In this document: in pieces, positions 23,813-49,317 of the stretch
Numbering within the stretch: the stretch's first letter is position 1
How the letters are laid out: every line of letters starts with the position of its first letter
DNA from: Branchiostoma floridae
Lineage: Eukaryota; Chordata; Leptocardii; Amphioxiformes; Branchiostomatidae
Direction of reading: 5' to 3'
Length of the DNA: 64,000 nt
Assembly (NCBI RefSeq): GCF_000003815.2
Contig: NC_049979.1
Coordinates: forward strand, 8,409,954-8,473,953
Made by a program: the position numbers and the translations under genes
The notes under the pieces: model-generated
The model's database searches: none
What the model was told of the DNA's origin: nothing
The model's input: the letters and a program-made list of their open reading frames with translations, nothing else

Positions 23813-25283
23813 TTCTAGCCTGATTAATCACTCTCCTGGCGTCACACCGGACTGACAGTCCCATAGCCTCTGGCAGCAAGAGATTGAACAGCAAAAAAAA
23901 TGGTTCTTATTAGCAGCAAAGCTGCCTGCCAGAGTGTGTAGGCTGATGAAAAGGGTTATTTCAGCTTTATGTTGTTATGAGATATGCTCAGCCTGCCAAG
24001 ACACAAACAATCAAGACCTATACAGACAGTGTGAACTCAAATTTCTTTTCTTACAATCAAGAATGGAAACACAGGAACGAAATAGAAACCACACGTGATA
24101 GTAGTTACTACCTGTTAATAAGGTAGTAACTCCCATACCATTCCAGTTCATTGGAAGACAATTGTACTTGTACATAAAGATGTAACTTTTAATTGTCTCA
24201 CAACAAAAATTATTGTAGTCATAATGTACAAATGGGATGCTTTGCAAATTTGCTTCAGGATATTTCCTCAATAAATGATGTATTAATTACATGACTTGTA
24301 GCTTTTTTTTATTGTCTGGTTATTTGTCACAACTAAAGTGAGGGCTATATCGCGACGTTGCAAGACAAGAAGTGGTCGCTAGAATGAAAAAACTATCAAT
24401 TAACCTTAAAGCGTGAGTTGCTTTCTCGGAGTGAGGTTTTCACCATCATTTTGAAGAGGGACCACGGTCTTTAAAGCCACGTGTCACATGACATGCAGCG
24501 GGTGGTTATTCTACTTTACATCACCACGTTGATGGTGTTTTTCTCCATGGAATGAATGTTTTATTTGTGTCAAGTGTCTTCGAATAAATAAAGAACTGTT
24601 GTGTTATATCCCAGGTAAATATGCGTAGTTTAGTGGGTTTAGTTATCTGTTAGATAAAGATCATATTATGTATCCATCTCCCTGACTTAATTGTGCACTA
24701 CTGATCTTGAACCTTTTAGGCGGCAATAAATGTAATTCAAAGTTAGACTCAGACATTCTATCTTACTAAACTACAATACTACGTACTAATACACAGAGAA
24801 CGGCAGACAATGTGTGATTTCCACTTTCTTTTATTGAGTTCAACGAAGTTCGTCAAACAAAATATAACGACATTTTGTGAGGAATTTTGTTCCAGCAAAA
24901 TTCTCGATTACAAACAACGTTAAACATTACAAATAACTTTACAACATTCGTACATACATTTCAGTTTTACTTATTGCACACAGTATCAATCATAACTGCT
25001 CGTAATTGTAAGGCAACTTCGTATGATATACAGTTTTGCATAGTTATTTGAGCTTAGATACAAATGCATTGAAGCTCTGCTTTACCGTGGTCATCGGACA
25101 ATGGTTCAAGAAAAACAATGATAAAAGTTAGATGATACATGGGTGTCACCAGCGAATCTGTACAACTTGTCCTGCTACGACTTGTAGCGGTAAAATGCTT
25201 CATATATACACTTGAATTATTTACAAGTTTGTACAAGTATTGAGCAATTGTCCCTATACAACTTTTCTTCCTACTACCAGTCC
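23813..25283. other. 3' regions of convergent HYI and FoxQ2
   Basis: It contains the HYI 3' UTR with AATAAA at 24270-24275 and the FoxQ2 3' UTR on the other strand (TTTATT near 24829 reads as AATAAA). A small perfect hairpin (AGTTACTACCT/AGGTAGTAACT) lies at about 24104-24132. No additional gene was seen. Confidence 0.45.
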
Positions 25284-26099
25284 TTACAGCGAGACTCTCT
25301 GCAGGTTCTGAACTGGCGCAGGAACCATCTGTGGCGAGGCGGCGGGCAGGTAGCTGTAGCTGGTGTAGGGCAGCGCCATGACGTCGGAGCGCGGGTACGT
25401 CATGACGGCGGGATACGGCAGGGACGTGGCGTAGGCGGAGGTGACGGGCACGGCGTAGTGGTGCGGGTGGGGCGCGTAGCTGTAGGAGGACGGCTGGGAG
25501 ATGGCGGCGTACTGGTACCCGTACTGCATGTAGGGATGCTGGGCCATGGCGGTGTAGCGGCGGACGTTCCTCCTGGCGCGGCGGCGGTGGAAGTCTCCCC
25601 GGGAGAAGTCCTCCATGTTGGCGGGGTGGATGGCCCAGTAGTTGCCCTTACCGTCCTGAGACCGCCCGGCCTTGATGAAGCAGTCGTTGAGGGACAGGTT
25701 GTGGCGGATGGAGTTGCGCCAGGACCGCTCGTTGTTGCGGTAGAACGGGAAGTTGTCCATGATCCACTGGTAGATGTCGCCCAGGAGAAGCCGCTTGTCC
25801 TTGGATGACATGATGGCCATGGCGATCAGGGCGATGTACGAATGGCGGGGCTTCTCCAGCTCGGACGGGGACTCGGGCGACTCGGGCTTCGTCTCGTCGG
25901 TCGTCGTCGGCAGAGGGTTGGGACTGACGCCGATGGGTGAGATGCTGCCGGCTCGGTCGTCCTCGGATCCCGACTCGGACCCCGACACGGGCGGGCTGCA
26001 CCTGACCATGCTGAGCAGGGGAGCGGGAAGGTGGTCGTCCTCCCTCAGGGGGCCTGGCTTCTCCACGCCGACCAGCCTGTCGATAGAGAATGGCAGCAT
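25284..26099 (-). CDS. FoxQ2: FoxQ2 forkhead transcription factor, single exon
   Basis: This is an intact 271-residue intronless frame. An EH1-like Groucho-binding motif, FSIDRLV, sits at residues 4-10, as in other FoxQ2 proteins. An acidic Ser/Pro-rich linker follows, with the forkhead domain at about residues 83-180: [51 protein letters not shown] and [20 protein letters not shown]. The FoxQ2-specific basic wing is [11 protein letters not shown]. The C-terminus is Tyr/Pro/Ala-rich ([10 protein letters not shown]), probably a regulatory tail. FoxQ2 marks anterior ectoderm in cnidarians, echinoderms and amphioxus, where several paralogues exist. I cannot say which paralogue this is. The GC content is much higher than the flanks. 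Confidence 0.92.
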   Translation of the reverse strand: MLPFSIDRLVGVEKPGPLREDDHLPAPLLSMVRCSPPVSGSESGSEDDRAGSISPIGVSPNPLPTTTDETKPESPESPSELEKPRHSYIALIAMAIMSSKDKRLLLGDIYQWIMDNFPFYRNNERSWRNSIRHNLSLNDCFIKAGRSQDGKGNYWAIHPANMEDFSRGDFHRRRARRNVRRYTAMAQHPYMQYGYQYAAISQPSSYSYAPHPHHYAVPVTSAYATSLPYPAVMTYPRSDVMALPYTSYSYLPAASPQMVPAPVQNLQRVSL

Positions 26100-26194
26100 G
26101 TTGACTTGCGGAGAACTTGGGAAGGTGATCGTCGAGAAGATGCGTCGAGCTCGGAGGCTGTCTCAGAATGAAGACAAACCGTTTCTCGCCTGGG

Positions 26195-26220
26195 TTTTAT
26201 AGGCGAAGCCAATGGCCAAT
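26195..26220 (-). promoter_or_regulatory. FoxQ2 core promoter: TATA box with adjacent CCAAT boxes
   Basis: On the minus strand CTATAAAA (26195-26202) lies about 95 bp upstream of the FoxQ2 ATG. It is immediately preceded by ATTGGCCATTGGC (inverted CCAAT boxes, about 26208-26220). The spacing predicts a 5' UTR of roughly 65 bp. Confidence 0.65.
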
Positions 26221-29200
26221 CAATCAGTGGGTGGGCTCTCCAGTTATTGTCTTGGTGCTAATTTGCACTCAATTATCACCTCGCTTGAAAATGGGGAGGG
26301 CGTAGCCAGGATTACCATCTGAATGCACATTGTACGCATGATTGCCACATTGTTGGCACTTTGGGCCCAATGAAGTGCACTTGTTTGTCAACATATGGCT
26401 TATGGCGTGAAGTTGATGCTCTGTCATATTGAAAAGATTTACATGTATACACAAATCCTACTATCTTCATGGACGTGCCTATACAGACATGGCCACTTCA
26501 CGGACAAAGAGATTCCACCTCTAAATACCCGTTATTTACTTTAAACACAAGAGCCTGCGACTCGAGTGGAAAATAATGTTTACTGGTTCAAGTAACGTTT
26601 ATCATTTTGGCACTTTTATTCAGGTGTGTTAGACAGTATTATGTGTACAGGATCGTCTATAAAAGTTAAGTTAAAGTGCCCGCATGTCAAAATATATTAC
26701 TTATAAACATTTCTACAAATCCCTGTGATGAAAGGGGAAAACATATGACAAGAAGGCATTTTGTCAGCGGCTTTCGGATTTACTGGAAACCGTTTTGAAA
26801 TAATTGACAAATGAACCTGGAGTGTGGATTAGGTTCAACATGCCGAACGAAGTATATTTGAACACTAGTGTTAAGCTCTTGTTCAAGCGAGATAGATTAA
26901 CACGTGCCCTTACGGATTGGATGATAAACCGGAAGAACTGTCAGATAATCGCTTCCCTCTGGTATACATGTACAAAATGTACTACACTACACAGCTCCGA
27001 GTTTCTTCTGCCAGAAAGCGCAATATGAAATGCTTTCCTTTCTTTTCAGCAAAATCTGACAAGACTATAGTTTTATCTCAATAGTGGCTTAAGTTTTTTA
27101 ATATCCGCGACAAACATCAGACCTGATTGCTAACGTTAGTTATCACATCTATTCCACATTTAGTTCAGAAAAGTATTTAGCCATAAAAACATGATTATCC
27201 AACTAGTGGTTATAATAGTATGTTTTATTCCGTTTTTGTCAAAACGCTTTTCCTGCACATTTTTTTTTTCAAACAAAGAATAGCCAACTCTAAATAACAT
27301 GATTCTTCGTAAAATGTTGCTGGTACTTTTTGCTTTTCTTTGTGTGTGTGAAACTTGTGAAATAAATCCAGACAATTTTCACAGTTTCTCGACGAAACCT
27401 TTTCTCGCACTTCGATCTGTCATTCAAATTCGCTGGAAACTGGCACTAACGTCTGACAATGGGCGCTGATGAGTGTACTGACCCATTCTCTGCAGACGCC
27501 AACTTGTCTTACCTGCCTTTTGTTGGGAGCTCCAGGTCTTTTGTGTGTTGTTTATCTCGGGGCGTGGATGTTTCTCGCCCTGATCCCTCCCAGTTGAAAA
27601 CATCGCTAATGAAGCTATTGTTTTCCCAAGGAGGTGTAAAACGCCCCTCGTTGTGCCCTCTCCACGGGGTGACCTGCTGTCAGGTGAGGAGAGAAAAACA
27701 CGACGTTCACGTACTTCACACTTATGGTTTCTGTTGGACTCTTTTGAAAGGATCCTTTTGTCACGGGATCGAGAAGTATTGTCCCCCACAGAATTGATGG
27801 TTGATGGTGTTTTCCATAAAAACAGAAACGAAAATTGTTGTTGGAACGTGAAAGCAATTATGTGCACACAAAAGAGCTAAAAACAAACAAAATCTTAGCA
27901 TTTCACACAGCGTGGTTGAGGAAATGATCGCTATCTATTTTCCGTATAGACAGAGCAAAACTTTATTAAGTCAAACTGAAAGACAAAATCTATTAAGTTA
28001 TCGTACCTCCATTCAAATCATGAAATATATTGAAACAGCTAACCAGGCCATTGTACTATCAGTGATCTTCCTTGAAACTATCAAACTTCTTCTAGTTCTT
28101 GACAAGTGATTCAACGTGGAACCATCAGGACATACACGTATCGTCTCGAAAACCAGGAGACAGATTTGTTTTAATTCTAGAATAATACGCTGACTTGGCT
28201 TCCACCAGAAAAACATTCGGTGTTATTCTGAGAGATGTTAGATCTAACGTGAAATATGAAAAAAAATGGACTTTATAGTCGATTAAGAGAGTTAACTAAT
28301 TTTTTGCTTTGGGTTAGCGAAAAATGGAATTAACTTTGACTTTTATTATTTCACATAGTGATGTGCTTCATGGGTAAATAAAAATGTTGCCCTTTTCTAT
28401 TTCTTTGTTTTGTAAAAAAAAGGTAATTATTACATTATTTTTAAGTACCGAGATATTGTGTCGAGATATTGACTAGTATAAATATAACATAACCTGGTGG
28501 TAGGTTTCTTGGTCTGTTTAGTTTGTACTTTTTGCTTATGTACTAGTTTATCTTGGAAATGATCTAATTCGTTGCAGATCTAATATGTGATATGTGTATG
28601 TCGAAATATCAGCAACAGTCTCTTACAAATGTAACATTTGGGGCGTTCCCACGCATTTGTTCCCTTTCTTAACAATAGTAAAAAAAATGCAGGAGTCAAG
28701 CTTATGAGTAACAAACAAACAAAGTTGGCATTAGGAGCTATTGGCTTCCACTTGACGCTCTTGACAATAGCGACAACAACAACAACACTGCTACTACAAG
28801 CTACACTGAAAGGAAACCTGACGGTAATTGTCTTGGGAAAGATGGCGCGACGCGGACTTTACCATCAGAATAGTGGCCGTCTGAAAATGTCGTGGGAGAA
28901 AAACAAATACACATTCTGTACAGCAAGGGACGTTTTAGCTTGCTACCAGCCATAGCAAAACGCGCTATTTCGAAATGAATGGTCATACAACATATATATC
29001 TGTTGGTCAAGGAAAACTCAGTGGGTGGCATGAATTTGATGGGTTTGAACTATGTATAGGGCTGTGCTCGTTTATTAATGTTTGAATGTTTGAGAAAAAA
29101 TTCCGATGTCAGTGACGAGCCAGCACACCGATTGTATACAGCCTGGATAGATTGTTTGAGAAAATCTTCCGACATTTCTGGATTTAGGGCTTTTTTTATA

Positions 29201-30800
29201 AATCTGGCGCCGTGATTTGGCAGTGACACTGGTTTGCTTAATCAATACATGTAGATACATCTGTTCCTTTGTAGTGCTGAATCTAGTAGAGGAGTCAATG
29301 CCCTCTGGTTCTTGTATAAGCTCTGTAGATAAAAGAAATGTGTATCGGCTGCACTTCCTCCACTCACATGCGAACCAGACAATCATGATAACCATTCAAA
29401 ATGACTCATGCTTTACGGCAAGGTTTCAACCTTACTGCGAATCTGATATGTTTGTAGCCCCATGGTACAGAAACGTATTCTGATCTTGTCCACTTTAGCA
29501 AAGTTTTAATAGAGGCTTGTTGGTGTTCTATGAAAAGGATGATGCACTGACGGAAAAGTTTATCTCTGCTTTCTGTTGAAAGATGGACATGTATTTTGAA
29601 GCATCGAAAGTTTTGGAACTTTCTTCGGGGAACGAAAGATCGTTCAGCAGTATTTCAGTATACATACTACTGACTGTATTTTCAAACAACTTTGCCAATT
29701 GCAAGTGGAATTAATCGGAAGAAAAGAGGTTTCTGGAATCGTGTTGGAACACAGATTCTGACAGACAACATTGTTCGCAGTTGACAACAGCCCTCTGCTA
29801 AGTTGGCTGAACTTTGTCTGGAGGTTATACAATACATGAGCTACGGGAACAAAATCTAGAATATTGTTATTGATTTGCATATGGAAATCTTTTTATTAGA
29901 CAACAGACTTTGGGGAAAGTTTCTTGATTCTCTTGACAGGTAGATTTCGCCAGTGTCAGGAAAAGGTAACAACTGGCATGAGCACATAGGACTCAGCAAA
30001 GCGCCCCATCCCAGAAGCGTAGCCAGGACTACACTCACGAAATGGATCTTAGCCAACAATCCCACAAGCCTTATGTAAGCAAACAAGGATCTCCTAGTGG
30101 AGAGTCACTTCACTTTATTCTCCAAGCAGAGGTTGAGTCGCGGAAATACAGTAGTAGTCGGGAAAATTATCGGCGCGCTTGTTACGTCACTGAATCAATT
30201 TTACTAACTCGATATAAAGTGGCGTTATCAGTGATTTCCCCCTATGACTTATCCATTAATAGTTTGAGCTGTAACCAAGTTACAGATTTGTATATATCAT
30301 CACTATAATAACAAAAAAGGTTGGGGATGATTTTCCTGAAAAATTGTATTCATTTGTATAACACGTGCATTTGTGGGGACGCTCTACTTGGGGGGTGGAC
30401 AAATATGTAATCATTTCAAACTTCTTAGCTTTTCCGTCTTTCCATTTTTTTCTCGATGTGCCCAGGAATGTTGAGTGGCCTTAGTCTTGTGAGAATAGAG
30501 ATATCCATCTAGACCAGGTAATGAGGTAATTAGTGGTCATTAAGGAACGGATCTTATCAGGAAAACAGCTCTGTCCGATGGAGGCAGTGACAACAGGCGG
30601 AGCTGTGAGACACACACGCGTCTATCTACGTAATCCTGTCATTACTGACACAATACGTGGGTGGGACTGGGTGGTACAATACATAAATACACGGGCTGCT
30701 AGTTATAACAAGAAATACGCTTGGGGCATTGGTGGATGTGCAGGTTTGTGTGCTCTGTGGGTCGTTCATATAGCGGCATTCAAATCCTCAACTCATGCTG

Positions 30801-31013
30801 AAGGCGCGGTCACACGAAGTTCGTCGTATGTCATCGTACGAATTTCATGTCGAAGTATTTTGAAGCAGACAAAACCAAGACGGAACCGGTCGCAGAAAAT
30901 GATCAAAGACTACCTTCTGAGGTGGCAAGACAGTCGAATTGTACACAACACACATATGACTCTCTAAAGATTACCCAAAATTTTCGATGACGGTCGTATC
31001 TGACCGCGCCCTT
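30801..31013. mobile_element. MITE-like element with GGCGCGGTCA ends
   Basis: The left end AAGGCGCGGTCACACG is mirrored by TGACCGCGCCCTT on the right, giving terminal inverted repeats of about 12 bp with one extra base. The interior repeats GTCGTATG and ACGGTCGTATC in opposite orientation. The roughly 213-bp unit has no convincing ORF. It breaks up the 144-codon open frame 30533-30967, which should therefore not be annotated as a gene. Confidence 0.65.
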
Positions 31014-33817
31014 AGAACTACAATCATGTTTGGTTTCCTAGGCCAGACAAGGACGTCTAAGTTTCTGACCTCCTTTACCAAACACCAACACAAGACCATA
31101 CAACAGTTCTCTACAAGATTATTCCCCTTTATTTTGGTGCTGAGTACCTGGCTGAAGAGTAACGTTAAAGACAATGAGACACCCTGATAATTTCTTGTTG
31201 TTGATTTATTTTTAAGTCTTACTTTGAAATGCACATTGTTAAATATCTCTAAATAATAAATTCTCTACACAACATTGTTAATAAAACAAATAAAAAGTAT
31301 CTAAGCAAAATGTACAACTCTTAGTGGCCTTTGTTGGTGAAACAGGTGATACAGGGCAAACACACTAGTCTAGTGTCAGTTTCTGCATGTCTTGTATACA
31401 GGAATAAAAGACTTGTTGGTCATCACTTCAATTACTGTATTTATGATCTATGTTTTGAAAATTATGTATCTTGCTCTTTTGCAAACCTTTCTTTGTATTC
31501 TGGTATTAGATTTGGAGTCTGCAAGGGAAGTCATACATCAAATTCCTTTCAAACTGGAACACATACATATGGAGTTTGAACGTATATCTTGACCACCAGG
31601 ATATAATTAGTGTTCAATATTTACATCCCATATTCATCATAACATTTTCTTTACATCAATCTCAGTCCAAGACTGAATTTTACATCTTATTAAGTCAGGT
31701 TACTTGGTATACTATACACATGTCTATCAAATTAGATGTGCCATCTACAAAAGTATATTCTAAAGGCATTTGGGGTGTTTTACACATGCAGGGGTCAAAA
31801 TTAACCTGCTGAAAACTTCTGACATAAATGTATCATTTTCATTTCATAACTTGTATCTGTAACAATGGAAGACTTGAAGAGTGACAACTTTCCAAAGACT
31901 CCAAAGATTTTTTCAGCTCACTTGACAAGATTTCACACCAGCCACTTTTGAGACAGAATCATTGCCAAATATGCTGCATATCAGTAAAAGTCTTTGGTAA
32001 GCAAAGTTGTCCAGCTACTCCTTCCAGAGGCCTATAAAATTGCAAGAAGCCTGTCATGCTAATCTTGACCCCTGCAAAACTGTATAATATACATCTTGAC
32101 ACAGTTCCATACTTGAAATGGGAAAGTTTTCTTAGGCTATTTTGCAAGACAATTTTCTGTCTGACATTGGCGTGGGAAAACCATGATTCAAGTGTAGACA
32201 ATAGAAGTGAGAACAATCAGTTCTTGCACCTATTCACCCTGCTATGGTATTGTTCTCACTATGTTTTGACAGCACCTGACAACAGACAACTGTTGTGACA
32301 GCTCAGCTTCTACATGTGTATCTCAATTGTGTATTTCATACTCAATGTGGTCTGGATATCTCACATCAGTGCAAAGAAACATTTGAATTGCTCTTCTCAT
32401 ATCTTTAGACGCTATGAACATAACAGTCTTTAAAACTCCAACTTGACATTTACAAAAGCAAGAAATATTTTCTTTTCAACTACTGTGGCTGACACTAGTA
32501 CAGTACAACACAAAGGTAGAGGGATAATATTATGATGTAATGATGACATATTTCTGTAACTGATTTGACTGAAATTGACTGAAAACAAGTTGGCAGTTAT
32601 CTTCATTCAAGAAACAGTCAATACATCAAATTTCCACTAATGTTACATTATTTTCCCCTGACTCTGGGATAGGTCGAGTACAAGCCTTTCTTTAACACTT
32701 TCTTAATGCCTCTTGTCTGTTTATCTTATCATCACTAATCATCCTTGCATAGTCTATCAAGTATTACTAAATATCTAGTGTCTAAAAATATAATGCTCTA
32801 TATACTGTCTTTTTTACATTCTACACATAAATCCAGGTTTCATGGAATGATGATGACTTTCTAAGTGTTGTGCCAATTGCACTTTGAAAATAATATATAC
32901 ATCATGCAAACCCTACAAACAAATGTTTCTACAAAATGCTCAAAATATGACCACAACATATTTAAACATGTGACTACTAAGATATGTCCTTGGTTTTCAG
33001 AAAGGACAAATAATTTAACAATAGCAATGTATACAGTGCTGGTCTACAATTTTCATTGTAGAGACAATGATGGAAAGTTCTCTTGCTATAAAACTGTTGA
33101 TAACTTGACTTTTGCTACATGACAAACATAGAAAACAAATGCTTCAAAATTAGACAACAATTTGCAATGGCTTTTGATTATTCTTTTGTCAATAACATTA
33201 AAATGACACGATTCACACTAGGCTATTGCTTAGTAGAATATGTTTGAAGATATTACCATAAAACCATGTTCTCAACATAAGAACATGTGAGAAAATAGCA
33301 CTTGTGGACTGTAAATACAATGTTGTCATCATATAAACCAATAAAAACACAGAAGAAGCAAATTTTGAATGTAGTTATGTATCATTTGACAATTTGCTGA
33401 TATCTTACTTTGGATTTGCTTAAGTCTTTTGAGCAACATCTAACCAACTACTTGTAATTGACTACTAGCAGTGTTGCACAACATTTACACAGATGATTCT
33501 TCGTTACAGAATCTTAAGTAGAATAGTGACAAAAACAACAACATTGTGACATGGTTACGTCCAAGTAACTCATGACAAAAATTCTGAAAACACCAAATGA
33601 CTCCAATGACTAACCGCAAGTCTTAAAACTTTTGCAGTAGTTCTACTTTTGTGGTTCTTGTTGTGAACCATGAATTCATGACCGCAAAAAAATGTTTTTC
33701 TAATGAATATTACTATAGAACAGTTTCAACCAGAAATAATTTATAACAGTGAAAACCTCCTTTTCTCTCCTACTGTGATCTAAAACCACCGCGAAAGTAA
33801 AGGAATCTACAGTGTAA

Positions 33818-33943
33818 TCTCCAAGCAGATCCTACGGTGCCGCTGGCCAAGGAGTATAGCTGACAGAGGGAGTCATTTGGCCGGCTATACTCCATGGCCA
33901 GCTTTGATACTACCTTAAAGGCACCGTAGGGTCTGCTTGGAGA
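33818..33943. repeat. fold-back element in the BACE 3' UTR
   Basis: TCTCCAAGCAGATCCTACGGTGCC is mirrored (one mismatch) by GGCACCGTAGGGTCTGCTTGGAGA. A second nested pair, GCTGGCCAAGGAGTATAGC and GGCTATACTCCATGGCCAGC, lies inside, so the 126-bp unit can form one long hairpin. It ends 21 bp past the BACE stop codon in the direction of transcription, and so lies in the 3' UTR. Confidence 0.8.
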
Positions 33944-33964
33944 CTATCTACAGTATACAGGTGA

Positions 33965-47540
<13,576 letters not shown>

Positions 47541-49317
47541 CTTTTCCTTTTCCCGCTAAGGCTTATCTACATAAACCTATCGTCGTCATCTAAAACGCGT
47601 TGTTAAGGCCATGACAGGGAGTGTGAGATGAGAAAGTTGACATTTAGTTTGTCGACCCGAACTTCCTTCTTCTACTCTCTGCGGGAGACGTCAGCGGATG
47701 TTACAAAGCATGATGGGAGGGACCTACCACTTGGAGCATGGGGAGGAACATCCATGCAACTTTTGCTCCAGCTTCATATCTCCTTCAAAAGTCAACTTTT
47801 TAATACAAGTTGGCATTTCCCTCTAATTTTTTTTACCAAAATGTAAAACGTAGGCAGATGGGATACAACTTCTAGCTTCTGAAGGTTTAAAAAAAGGAAG
47901 ATGCAATCTACCAGTGGCAGCATCTCTATTTGTTGTTTGCCAAAACAACAGTACAGTAGAAGTCATACAGTAGTAATTGCACAGCCTAATTGCACCGTAT
48001 TTCACACAATTATCCAGCTGGTGCAATAATACGAAGTTATCCAGCTGGACCGCACTGGTTTGGGATTCCATGCATTCATCCGTTGTGCAATTAAGTAGCT
48101 TCTACTTCATCTCCATTTGGCACTTGTTTCCTTCATTGTTTCAGCCCATGGATAAGGTTTGGATACAGGCTATTTTGAGCCTGCTATTTTCCAATACCTG
48201 AAATGTGGTTTTCTACATGTGACTGCAATATTCCAGCCTTCAAACGAATCTAAACCAGTTAAATAGATGAAACTGTGCTGGAATAGTTAGTAGTCCTGGT
48301 GACTTGTACAGTTTAAGTTGCCTGATAAAGATGAGTGACATTATCAAACTTTCTTTACATGACAACACACCCAATAATTTCCTCTAACTCTTTTAATCGA
48401 CTGATTTCCAACATCAATATTACATAACAACAAATAAAAAAACAAGCCAACCCATGAAAAATGTGTAAACCTCCCTAGTGATATACCAAAAACAAGGCAC
48501 TGTAAAGAGTTAATATAACATTACTGCTAAAACAAACTATGGAATGTCAAAAGTTACATAGAACATATTAGCATCATGTTTTGAGTTATATTACAAATAA
48601 TAATGTATTGATTAGTATCAGCATCTATCACATAAGTGTATCATAACAGATTCCTTGAAACATATATTAAGACTAGGATCGTTGTACATCTCGAATGACA
48701 GGGCTCATACGGAAAACACAGAATGGTGGATTTAACAATATCCTTCCTCATTTCTTATTCCATATCATATGTTCTCATATGTTCTTTAAATTAAGTTAGC
48801 CCCCCAGCATCCACATTCAAATTTCTATCTTGTTATCAAGCCACCTTCTTTGTTTCTCATAGAACAACCCTCCAGCAATCTGCCAGTGGTAAGTCATTGG
48901 TAACTCTTTTCATTGAAATCTATCATGGACACAAGGCTTATGTCTTCGACACTGTATTTGTGTGAGAGTGTAAATCTGCATCTGCATAAACGGATAGCAC
49001 AGAGGGCAATTAAAGTATTCCTGAATAGTGTATGATTGTGATAGCAGTAAAGTTTCTATACATAACAAAACAACCAAATGTACTTTTTTAGAGTATCAAC
49101 TAAACATCTAAAAAAAATCTATCAAACCTAGAAAGTAAAGAAAGGTGTATTTAGCCCTAGAAAGCAATCTCATGATGAAAACTGAAGCTCTGTGCTGAAC
49201 TCTTTGACTAAAGAAAAAATCTAGACATGTTTCTACAATCCGCCCCTAAAATCCTTGTTGCTACACATATCAAGCATGGAGGTAAATACTTCCTCCCTTG
49301 TCAACTTATCCCCTCTC
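47541..49317. other. BACE 5' flank and zinc-finger gene 3' region
   Basis: It holds the BACE promoter side and an AT-rich 3' UTR for the next gene. An inverted-repeat element lies at 47955-48106 (see separate entry). No further coding exon was seen. Confidence 0.4.
47955..48106. mobile_element. MITE-like element with AGTAGAAG/CTTCTACT ends
   Basis: AGTAGAAG at the left and CTTCTACT at the right, each followed inward by the TAATTGCACA/TGTGCAATTA pair, form diverged terminal inverted repeats. The interior carries a direct repeat of TTATCCAGCTGG. The unit is about 152 bp and non-coding. Confidence 0.6.

Larger units (their letters stand above)
26100..33964. other. about 8 kb without a recognisable gene
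   Basis: This is the AT-rich region between the FoxQ2 promoter and the BACE 3' end. Open frames of 60-147 codons occur on both strands, but none shows family motifs, coding composition or supporting splice sites. It contains one MITE-like element (30801-31013), a fold-back at 33818-33943 and the probable BACE 3' UTR on the right. Cis-regulatory elements of FoxQ2 are plausible but cannot be read from sequence alone. Confidence 0.5.

Noticed and set aside
25212-25808. 198-codon Gly/Val/Arg-rich plus-strand frame
   Set aside because: It is the antisense shadow of the GC-rich FoxQ2 coding exon.
27424-27867. Opposing 147- and 112-codon open frames
   Set aside because: Both strands are open in the same place without recognisable motifs, so chance is more likely than a gene.
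30533-30967. 144-codon plus-strand open frame
   Set aside because: Its last third enters the MITE-like element starting at 30801. It has no family motifs and no splice or promoter support.
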